Shown: in pieces, positions 1 to 5,000 of the stretch | How the letters are laid out: each line of letters begins with the position of its first letter | Position numbering within the stretch: the stretch's first letter is position 1 | NCBI GenBank assembly: GCA_030844625.1 | Contig: JAUUNJ010000224.1 | Location: forward strand, 1-5,000 | From: Roseburia sp. | Lineage (GTDB): Bacteria; Bacillota; Clostridia; Lachnospirales; Lachnospiraceae | Length of the DNA stretch: 5,000 bases | Reading direction: 5' to 3' | The notes under the pieces: generated by a model | Told to the model about the DNA's origin: nothing | The model's database searches: none | The model's input: the letters and a program-made list of their open reading frames with translations, nothing else | Program-made: the position numbers and the translations under genes

Positions 1-38
1 TAACTTTTATGGAAGAACAAATAGTTCTGAAATTATAA

Positions 39-57
39 TGTATACAATATGCATACA
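39..57. promoter_or_regulatory. Isolated pair of 8-bp operator-like units upstream of oriT
   Basis: Two units, TGTATACA (39-46) and TGCATACA (50-57), are separated by ATA. They have the same 8+3+8 layout as the pairs in the array at 180-460, but stand alone on the other side of the candidate oriT. A TATAAT hexamer at 34-39 abuts the first unit, although I see no good -35 box at the right distance. Likely role, inferred: an additional binding site for the same protein that binds the main array, so that bound protein flanks the transfer origin. A small AGAAC/GTTCT inverted repeat at 14-28 lies just upstream and has no clear function. Confidence 0.5.
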
Positions 58-60
58 TAA

Positions 61-150
61 AAGGGGTCTTAGGGTTCTCCCTAACAAGTGTGCTTTTTAG
101 GACAAAGATATTTTTTTAACAAAAATGTCCTAAAAAGTGCGTATCTTGCC
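61..150 (+). other. Candidate origin of transfer (oriT)
   Basis: This is the likely site where the relaxase encoded downstream nicks DNA to start conjugative transfer. Three elements are seen in order. The first is a short hairpin, TTAGGG (69-74), loop TTCT, CCCTAA (79-84). The second is a perfect 12-bp inverted repeat, CTTTTTAGGACA (93-104) and TGTCCTAAAAAG (126-137), around a 21-nt AT-rich centre. The third is TATCTTGC at 142-149, which differs by one base from the IncP/MOBP nic consensus YATCCTG/Y and would be cut after G148, 11 nt past the inverted repeat. Known MOBP oriTs such as RP4 share this order, with an inverted repeat followed closely by nic. The position, directly upstream of an RHH accessory gene and a MOBP-type relaxase, supports the call. 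The exact nick position is inferred. Confidence 0.7.
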
Positions 151-179
151 ACTCAAAAAACGGGCACAAGGGCAAAAAA

Positions 180-460
180 AGCATACAGAATGTATGCAAA
201 AAAAAGAAAATGTATGCAGAATGCATACAAAAACCTGTATGCAGAATGTATACATCAGAAAAAATGCCTGCAATTTGTATACAGTGGAAAGAATTGTATA
301 CAATTTGCAGGCAAAAGATGTATGTAAAATGCAGACATCAGAGAAAATGCATACAGAATGTATACAAAAGATGTATGCAAAATGTAAGCATTAGGAAAAG
401 TGCATATAAAATGTATGCAGAATGTATACATTAGAAAAAAATGTATGCAAGATGTATACA
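180..460. repeat. Array of 21 paired TGYATRCA units (iteron/operator-like)
   Basis: This non-coding array is made of 8-bp units close to TGTATGCA, TGTATACA or TGCATACA, mostly paired with a 3-nt gap (GAA, AAA, ATT or AGA), giving an 11-bp period. Units start at 180, 191, 211, 222, 236, 247, 265, 276, 295, 306, 319, 330, 348, 359, 372, 383, 401, 412, 423, 442 and 453. Gaps between pairs are either about 5 nt (AAAAG type) or 10-12 nt (TCAGAAAAA or TTAGAAAAA type). This creates a 53-nt higher-order repeat starting at 295, 348 and 401. Variant units such as TGCCTGCA, TGCAGGCA, TGTAAGCA and AGCATACA show drift. The array begins about 30 bases after the nic-like site and ends 18 bases before the next gene. 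Likely uses are binding of the RHH accessory protein for relaxosome assembly and autoregulation, or an iteron-type replication origin. I see no convincing promoter in it; TATACA inside several units could act as a weak -10. Confidence 0.9.
265..313. repeat. Near-perfect 19-bp inverted repeat inside the array
   Basis: The pair at 265-283 and the pair at 295-313 are inverted copies of each other, matching at 18 of 19 positions with the single mismatch at 274. An 11-nt spacer (284-294) separates them. These two pairs carry the divergent outer units TGCCTGCA and TGCAGGCA, which are found nowhere else in the array. The symmetry therefore extends beyond what the shared palindromic unit alone would produce. 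It could form a cruciform or mark the symmetric centre of the nucleoprotein array; both roles are inferred. Confidence 0.75.
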
Positions 461-478
461 TTTGAAGAAAGAGGATAT

Positions 479-1171
479 ATGAACAGCAAAAAAATCATAC
501 GGGTAAGAATATCCATGCAGCTTGCAGATAAAATTATGAAAGAAGCCCAAAAAAAAGAAAAAAGAAAATCGGCATACGTAAGGGAACAGCTCGCTGGGCA
601 GACAGCATTTAAAGATGAAAATCTGGACACGGTTTATCAGAAGCTGAATAATGAAATTCGCAGTATAGGATTAAAGATAAACTATAAAGCACGTTTGTTT
701 AATACTTATGGGGTAGTAGACATCGATCCGGAAATAAACTTGCTGCTGAAAAAAACAACAGATGAACTGACCGGAATAATCAGATTGTTAAAAGATACAG
801 CCATACCGGAAGGAGAAAAAGAAATTATGTTTGACAATCCGGAAAAGAAAACAGCTAATCTGAATTTGGCTGTATCTAGGGAAATGTTATCGGAACTAAA
901 ATTGAAAGCGGGAGAATTAAAAATCGGTGTCAGCAGACTGGTAAGAAACCGAATGGCAAATCCGTTAAGGTATACGAAGACGGATATTTTAATATTGCAA
1001 AAGCAAATCCATTATAAAATCTATCCAATCATTAGTAACGTAGAACAGATATGCTTTCGGTATGCGGAGAGTAATATCAAAAATATATATTTAGAGATTA
1101 ATAAATTAAATGATGATGTGGCAAAAATAGCGGAGCTTGAAAATAAAATAATGTTCTGTTTAAAAGAGTAA
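479..1171 (+). CDS. Tandem ribbon-helix-helix, MobC-like relaxosome accessory protein
   Basis: A 230-residue cytoplasmic DNA-binding protein, probably helping the relaxase act at oriT and perhaps repressing its own operon. The start at 479 is chosen because AGAGG at 470-474 precedes it. The reading frame is open back to 422, but those extra codons lie in the repeat array and lack a ribosome site. Residues 5-40 look like an RHH domain: a basic strand (RVRIS), two helices, and a SAYVREQLAG ending. Residues 125-160 look like a second one, with NLNLAV as strand and SRLVRNRMAN aligning with the first ending. Each is followed by a helical stretch (about 50-105 and 165-230), so the protein appears to be an internal duplication. 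Firmicute MobC proteins are usually about half this length with one RHH. The relaxase gene follows 14 bases later, so the two are probably co-transcribed. The RHH fold is fairly sure; the MobC family name rests on context and the weak helical tail. Confidence 0.75.
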   Translation: MNSKKIIRVRISMQLADKIMKEAQKKEKRKSAYVREQLAGQTAFKDENLDTVYQKLNNEIRSIGLKINYKARLFNTYGVVDIDPEINLLLKKTTDELTGIIRLLKDTAIPEGEKEIMFDNPEKKTANLNLAVSREMLSELKLKAGELKIGVSRLVRNRMANPLRYTKTDILILQKQIHYKIYPIISNVEQICFRYAESNIKNIYLEINKLNDDVAKIAELENKIMFCLKE

Positions 1172-1185
1172 GTCGGGAGAAATAA

Positions 1186-2613
1186 ATGGGAATAACGAAA
1201 TTGATGCATATAAAAGAAAGAAAAAAAGGAAACAAAGCTGCAGGACTGCTAAACTGTATTTATTATATTTTAAATCCGGCAAAGACACAGAACAAAAGAC
1301 TGGTTGGTGGCAACTGTGGAAAAGACGAGGAAGAAATTTACCGGAAATTTCTGGACACAAAAAAATCTTATGGAAAAGAAGGTGGAAGACAGGGGTATCA
1401 TTTTGTAATCTCCTTTCCACCGGAGGAAAACGTATCCGCACAAACGTGTATGAATGTAATGTCTGATTTTATGAATGAATATTTGCAGGATGAATATGAT
1501 GCGGTTTTTGCAGTGCATGATGATACGGATCATATGCATGGGCATCTTTGTTTTAATTCGGTAAATTCCATTACAGGAAAAAAATATCGGTATGAAGACG
1601 GAGACTGGGAAAAATATATACAGCCGGTTACCGACAGAATTGCAGAAAGGTATGGTCTGTCAAAGTTGGAATTTGTCGGGGTTGATGAGGAAGAGGATAT
1701 TGACTGGGATGCAAAAATAAAACATGATATTGATGAGTGCGTGAAAAAATCTGACAGCTATGAAGATTTTAAAAGCCGTCTGAAAAAAGAATATGGATAC
1801 AAACTCAGGGAAGGAATGTCAAAAAAGCATGGTTTGTATTTATCATACCATCCACCGGGAAAGAGGAAAGCGGTACGATCTTATCAGCTGTCAAAACAAT
1901 ATCAGCCATATGATATTAAAAGAAGAATAGAATTGAGAGAACAGCCAGTTATTATAGTGCCGGTAATAAAAGAATATTATTGCAGCAATGTTTACATCAG
2001 AAGAGCAAAATATTTAAAATGGAATCAGATGTCGTTATATCAAAGGGAGAATGCAAGAAAGATATATAAAGCAAGAATGCTGTATCATAGAGGGAATGGT
2101 GTTTCAAATTGGGAAAATGCAAGAATCAGCAGAGATATTAATAAGCTGCTTTCGCAGCATAAATTTCTTTTTGAACACAATGTAAAGACAGAGGAAGATG
2201 CAGAAAAATGTAAAGAGTATCTTTCAGATAAGTTAAAAACGCTAAATGGCAATCTTAGAAAATGCAGAAAAAAGTATAAAGATTTTCTGAAAGGTGAACC
2301 TTCGCTTTTTGAATTGTATGAGAAGATAGTAGTGGCAAAAGAAAAAGAACTTACTCTGGAAGAAAAGAAGAAAGTTTCTGAAATAGAAGATATGCTGGAA
2401 ACTAATTATGTGGGTGAAGTGTATCAGGAATATATGGATGAGTTAAACACAATTAAGATGAGCAAAGATAGAATTAAAAAGGATTTAAATACAATTAGGG
2501 GAATCGCAACAGACCTTTCATACTTTAAAGTTTGGAAAAACAGAGAAAGAATAAAGCAAAAGGGTGAGGATGTGCAAAAGAAAGGCAGAAGCAAAAAGGG
2601 TAACAAGAAGTAA
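1186..2613 (+). CDS. MOBP-type relaxase (relaxase/mobilization nuclease domain)
   Basis: A 475-residue relaxase that would nick one strand at oriT, remain covalently bound to the 5' end through a tyrosine and lead the strand into the recipient. The start at 1186 has GGGAGA at 1175-1180. The N-terminal nuclease domain covers about residues 1-165. Tyr27 in IYYILNP (or Tyr26) is the candidate catalytic tyrosine. YHFVISF (71-77) is the usual core strand. HDDTDHMHGH (111-120) supplies the metal-binding histidines His111, His116, His118 and His120 region, with Asn124 following. A second conserved-looking stretch (about 194-250: F-x3-L, GYKLREG, then RSYQLSKQY and IKRRIE) is common behind the nuclease domain in Firmicute MOBP relaxases. 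The rest (about 310-475) is charged and helical, probably coiled coil, with a lysine-rich tail. All key residues are present, so it appears functional. No helicase domain is fused, so unwinding and coupling functions must come from other proteins. Confidence 0.93.
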   Translation: MGITKLMHIKERKKGNKAAGLLNCIYYILNPAKTQNKRLVGGNCGKDEEEIYRKFLDTKKSYGKEGGRQGYHFVISFPPEENVSAQTCMNVMSDFMNEYLQDEYDAVFAVHDDTDHMHGHLCFNSVNSITGKKYRYEDGDWEKYIQPVTDRIAERYGLSKLEFVGVDEEEDIDWDAKIKHDIDECVKKSDSYEDFKSRLKKEYGYKLREGMSKKHGLYLSYHPPGKRKAVRSYQLSKQYQPYDIKRRIELREQPVIIVPVIKEYYCSNVYIRRAKYLKWNQMSLYQRENARKIYKARMLYHRGNGVSNWENARISRDINKLLSQHKFLFEHNVKTEEDAEKCKEYLSDKLKTLNGNLRKCRKKYKDFLKGEPSLFELYEKIVVAKEKELTLEEKKKVSEIEDMLETNYVGEVYQEYMDELNTIKMSKDRIKKDLNTIRGIATDLSYFKVWKNRERIKQKGEDVQKKGRSKKGNKK

Positions 2614-2615
2614 CG

Positions 2616-2649
2616 TGTACAGACATATACCAGGGTGGTACAATATAAT
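2616..2649 (+). promoter_or_regulatory. Possible promoter after the relaxase gene
   Basis: TGTACA at 2616-2621 lies 17 nt before TACAAT at 2639-2644, which has an extended TGG just upstream. A perfect TATAAT overlaps it at 2644-2649 and could pair with CAGACA at 2620-2625 with an 18-nt spacer. Both -35 boxes match TTGACA at only four of six positions. The promoter would start transcription near 2650-2656 and serve the small ORF and the JAB-domain gene, but a terminator-like hairpin follows almost at once. Chance occurrence in AT-rich DNA cannot be excluded. Confidence 0.4.
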
Positions 2650-2662
2650 TGTAAAGATGTAG

Positions 2663-2686
2663 AGATAGCTGAGGCTGTCTTTTTTA
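2663..2686 (+). terminator. Intrinsic terminator or attenuator
   Basis: A 7-bp stem, AGATAGC (2663-2669) with GCTGTCT (2674-2680), closes on the loop TGAG. It contains one G-U pair and is followed by a run of T (2680-2685). It lies 50 bases after the relaxase stop and only 8 bases before the AGGAGG of the next gene. It could simply end the accessory-relaxase transcript. Because the possible promoter is upstream of it, it could also limit read-through into the next unit. The stem is short with modest GC, so leaky termination is plausible. Confidence 0.6.
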
Positions 2687-2704
2687 TTTATAAGGAGGAT
2701 TAAA

Positions 2705-2806
2705 ATGGACGAAGTAATAATGAAAGAACTAAAAAATATGATTGAGAACAAAGAAGAAAACACAATTGTAACAGTATGGATGGGTGGTGAACAGAATGAA
2801 GAATAA
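2705..2806 (+). CDS. Small 33-residue hypothetical protein upstream of the JAB gene
   Basis: A short open frame beginning MDEVIMKELK and ending GGEQNEE, with no function I recognise. It has the best ribosome binding site in the window, AGGAGG at 2693-2698 with a 6-nt spacer to ATG, which argues that it is translated. It is acidic, probably has a helix over residues 2-18, then a hydrophobic stretch IVTVWM (21-26), too short to span a membrane. Its last 11 bases overlap the start of the next gene, and its late codons contain that gene's ribosome site, so it may act mainly as a coupling leader. A distant or shortened relative of the small TnpW-type proteins found in clostridial elements is a possibility I cannot confirm. 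Confidence 0.55.
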   Translation: MDEVIMKELKNMIENKEENTIVTVWMGGEQNEE

Positions 2807-4406
2807 ATTAGACGAAATGACAGCATATGAAAAAGACAGTTTTATTGATGCAGTGGAAGTAACAGAGGTTATGCGAGTATTAGAGGAATGCAAGGAAATA
2901 CCAGAACCATATAAAGGAACGTCTGGAGAAAATAATACTCGTTTAAGGCGAGGTGAAGCAGAAATAGCTTTAGAGATGGGAATTCCAATTTATGCTGTGA
3001 CCGAGGCAGAAGGATATCATGGAAGTGATGCAGGATTTCATCATATTAGTAGAATTAAGTCAAAAGAAGAATTGATTCGTTACACAGATCTTTTAAGTGG
3101 TTATAGAAACATGGCAATTTTGCAGCCTAATTATCCCAAGGAGTCACAACAAGTTATTGCAAATTATTTAAGGGATGTTTACGAACAGAAAGTCAATAAC
3201 GAAAATATAAAATATGTAATTGAGGAAAGTAGACATACAAAGACTAATGAGAAAATTTGGTTAGTAAAAGTAAATGAGAAACTTGAAAAAGAAAAATTTC
3301 TACAGGAAAAGCAAAAAATGAAAGAATTGGGTGGGTACTACAGTAAGTATACTCACTCTTTTGTTTTTAAAGAGGATCCAAGCGATGAGTTAAAAAAAGA
3401 AAAAAATCAGAATCTTACAATAGAGGGGAAAAAGTCAGAAGATAGTGAATTTAAGTTGAAGCAGGTTTCGGTTCGATTAAATCAAGAGAAACCACTATAT
3501 TCAGAAAAATCTATCAAGTCCGCAGAAGATGCGTTGAAAATTGTTGGACAAGAATTAATGGCTAATTTGGATAGAGAACAAATCTGTATTATTAATTTAA
3601 ATACAAAAAATAATCCGATAAATTTTTCAATCACATCTGTTGGAACTTTAAATAATGCATTGGCTGAACCTAGAGAAATGCTGAAAGCATCAATTTTGTC
3701 AAATGCGGGAAGTGTAATTATGCTACATAATCACCCAAGTGGAAATTATTATCCAAGTGCAGAAGATTACCGGGTAACAGAACGTATGATAAAGAGTTTT
3801 GATAGCGTCGGAATTAAAGTTTTAGATCATGTGATTATCGCAGGTAATAATATAGAGGATTATTACAGTATCAGAGAAGAGAATGTAAAAATGTTTGAAG
3901 ATTCTCCAGTGTTGTCAGGAAAATTGGAATTTGCCGATATTGGTGAACATCTGCTTAATAAAATAAATGTATTTTTAGTAGCAGAAGATTTGGCATATTG
4001 GATAAACAATACTCATAGTACAATTTCACTAACGAATGAAGAGGCAGAGCTGATCCTTAATTATATGGATGGACATGGATATAATCTGGGTGTTGAAAAT
4101 GAAACTTTAGTAAGAATAGATGTAGATGAAGAAACTCCAGTGGCAGAGAAATATAACATTGGTGAAGCTATTTATGCTATATGTGACTGGAATGCAGAGT
4201 TGATTTTAGAAACAGATAAAAATATAAATGTTGCAGCTAGTGTAGAAGAGGTTTACAAATTAAGAGAGTATATGAAATCACTCAGAGCGGATGAGAATGT
4301 TATTGATACAATGTTTAAAAAGACATCTTTAGGAAAAACACTTGAGTTAGGAACAGAAAAAAAAGAAGAACAAAAACAGCAGCATAAGAAGGAGAAAGTG
4401 ATATAG
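2796..4406 (+). CDS. RadC-like JAB/JAMM domain protein of a mobile element
   Basis: A 536-residue, probably cytoplasmic protein. The start is ATG at 2796, with GGTGGTGA at 2783-2790 five bases upstream; GTG codons at 2784 and 2787 lie within that ribosome site. The RadC-type JAB domain spans about residues 222-362: VGTLNNALAEPREMLKASI (282-300), then HNHPSG (311-316), PSAED (320-324), and LDHVIIAG (343-350). His311, His313, Ser321 and Asp324 make a complete JAMM zinc site, so a hydrolase activity is possible. The biochemical role of RadC-like proteins is unsettled, and copies in mobile elements are common. Before it, residues 138-195 contain WLVKVNEKL and MKELGGYYSKYTHSFVFKEDP, a pattern I associate with large polyvalent element proteins. 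Residues 1-135 are unassigned. After it, residues 376-475 (including LTNEEAELILNYMDGHGYNLG) form a second non-RadC module, and the last 20 residues are a charged Lys/Glu/Gln tail. It is far longer than chromosomal RadC (roughly 220-230 residues) and lacks an obvious helix-hairpin-helix. Confidence 0.88.
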   Translation: MKNKLDEMTAYEKDSFIDAVEVTEVMRVLEECKEIPEPYKGTSGENNTRLRRGEAEIALEMGIPIYAVTEAEGYHGSDAGFHHISRIKSKEELIRYTDLLSGYRNMAILQPNYPKESQQVIANYLRDVYEQKVNNENIKYVIEESRHTKTNEKIWLVKVNEKLEKEKFLQEKQKMKELGGYYSKYTHSFVFKEDPSDELKKEKNQNLTIEGKKSEDSEFKLKQVSVRLNQEKPLYSEKSIKSAEDALKIVGQELMANLDREQICIINLNTKNNPINFSITSVGTLNNALAEPREMLKASILSNAGSVIMLHNHPSGNYYPSAEDYRVTERMIKSFDSVGIKVLDHVIIAGNNIEDYYSIREENVKMFEDSPVLSGKLEFADIGEHLLNKINVFLVAEDLAYWINNTHSTISLTNEEAELILNYMDGHGYNLGVENETLVRIDVDEETPVAEKYNIGEAIYAICDWNAELILETDKNINVAASVEEVYKLREYMKSLRADENVIDTMFKKTSLGKTLELGTEKKEEQKQQHKKEKVI

Positions 4407-4407
4407 C

Positions 4408-5000
4408 ATGACAAAATTACAAAAGATTGAAGATTTATATCAGGATATAATGAAGCAGATTGTTTCTTCTCCGGAGGAATGGAAGAAATTTTTGAATACT
4501 GCTTCGAGAATGTATCGGTATGATTTTAGTGAACAGCTTTTAATTTATGTCCAAAAGCCGGATGCAGAGGCATGTGCAACGATAGATGTTTGGAATAAAA
4601 AAATGCATTGTTGGGTCAATCGGGGTTCCAAAGGTATTGCATTAATTGACAGAATAGAAACAACTGGTGAAAAGGTACTGAAATATGTATTTGATGTTTC
4701 AAATGTTCATAAAGCTGAAAATATAGGAAAATATCCATATTTATGGGTATTTAGAGAGGAACACCAGGATAGTATTATCAGTAATCTGGAGGAAGAATAT
4801 AATATCCCTTTAAAAAGCCAGATTTTTGCAGATAATATTAGACAGATGGCAGAGCAAATTGCTACGGAAGAAGTGGAAGAAAATTTTAAGTACATTTTGG
4901 AAGATTCACAAGAAAGTTATTTGGAAGATGTTTCACAAGATGAATTACGGAAATGTTATAGAACAATTCTCGCATCTAGTATTACATATTCTGTTTTATC
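4408..5000 (+). CDS. N-terminus of a large ArdC/helicase-type polyvalent protein (partial)
   Basis: The frame is open from ATG at 4408 to the window edge, 197 full codons without a stop. It starts one base after the previous stop; AAGGAGA at 4389-4395 is the nearest ribosome site, at a long 12-nt spacing, so translation is probably coupled. Residues 20-100 carry a recognisable pattern: SSPEEWKKFLNTASRMYRYDF, with the YxYxFSEQLLIYVQKPDA core, then VWNKKMHCWVNRGSKGIALID (62-81) and LKYVFDVSNV (91-100). In Clostridia elements this opening belongs to very long proteins that join an ArdC-like ssDNA-binding N-terminal region to helicase (SNF2/DEAD-type) and sometimes methylase domains. ArdC proteins are linked to anti-restriction and protection of entering single strands. 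Only the N-terminus is visible, so the helicase part is inferred. Confidence 0.8.
   Translation, partial: MTKLQKIEDLYQDIMKQIVSSPEEWKKFLNTASRMYRYDFSEQLLIYVQKPDAEACATIDVWNKKMHCWVNRGSKGIALIDRIETTGEKVLKYVFDVSNVHKAENIGKYPYLWVFREEHQDSIISNLEEEYNIPLKSQIFADNIRQMAEQIATEEVEENFKYILEDSQESYLEDVSQDELRKCYRTILASSITYSVL

Noticed and set aside
14..28. AGAAC/GTTCT hairpin as a terminator of an upstream gene
   Set aside because: The stem is only 5 bp and AT-rich, with no T run after it, so it is not a credible terminator. It may be chance.
275..302. Promoter inside the array (TTGTAT, 16 nt, TATACA)
   Set aside because: Both boxes are weak matches and are made of the repeated unit itself, so similar matches recur by construction. 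No position stands out as a real promoter.
180..460. CRISPR array
   Set aside because: The repeats are 8 bp with 3-12 nt gaps. There are no unique spacers of about 30 nt and no cas genes.
88..461. Several overlapping open frames on both strands across the repeat array
   Set aside because: They read Cys/Met/Tyr-rich repetitive peptides that simply reflect the TGTATGCA-type units, lack good ribosome sites and overlap each other in different frames. The array is better explained as non-coding binding sites.
422..478. Extended N-terminus for the RHH protein starting at 422
   Set aside because: The extra 19 codons lie in array units and have no ribosome site. ATG at 479 has AGAGG just upstream and gives a normal RHH beginning.
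2784..2795. GTG start at 2784 for the JAB-domain gene
   Set aside because: The GTG codons are part of the GGTGGTGA ribosome site itself; ATG at 2796 sits at the proper distance from it.
1021..2826. Minus-strand open frames opposite the accessory, relaxase and JAB genes, and one at 4707-4895
   Set aside because: They are Phe/Ile/Leu/Ser-rich complements of A-rich coding DNA, with no ribosome sites and no recognisable domains.

Overview
The window reads as part of an AT-rich Firmicute genome, most likely a gut Clostridia/Lachnospiraceae-type bacterium. It lies inside the transfer and maintenance module of an integrative conjugative or mobilizable element. The evidence is the A-rich coding strand, strong AGGAGG-type ribosome binding sites, and a gene order typical of such elements: oriT, relaxosome accessory protein, MOBP-type relaxase, RadC/JAB-domain protein, then a large ArdC/helicase-type polyvalent protein. 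No integrase, type IV secretion gene or element end is visible, so element type and host are inferred. Every gene is on the + strand.

Positions 1-478 are non-coding. They hold a candidate origin of transfer at about 61-150: a small TTAGGG/CCCTAA hairpin, a perfect 12-bp inverted repeat, and a nic-like TATCTTG/C just after it. One pair of 8-bp palindrome-like units lies upstream at 39-57. A dense array of 21 more units lies downstream at 180-460. The units follow TGYATRCA and are grouped in pairs with a 3-nt gap, so they recur every 11 bp. The pairs are arranged in a partly regular 53-nt higher-order repeat. The array ends 18 bases before the accessory gene and is the most distinctive thing here.

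Positions 479-2613 hold a two-gene mobilization unit. The first gene encodes a 230-residue protein that looks like two ribbon-helix-helix/MobC-like halves in one chain. The second, 14 bases later, encodes a 475-residue relaxase with a clear histidine triad and candidate catalytic tyrosine. My model is that the tandem RHH protein binds the paired half-sites around oriT, both to build the relaxosome and to repress its own operon. This is inference.

Positions 2614-2704 hold a possible promoter and a short intrinsic terminator immediately before a very good ribosome binding site. A second translationally coupled unit follows: a 33-residue small ORF, an overlapping 536-residue protein with an intact JAMM metalloprotease-type motif in a RadC-like domain, and the N-terminal 197 residues of a large protein that runs off the right edge.
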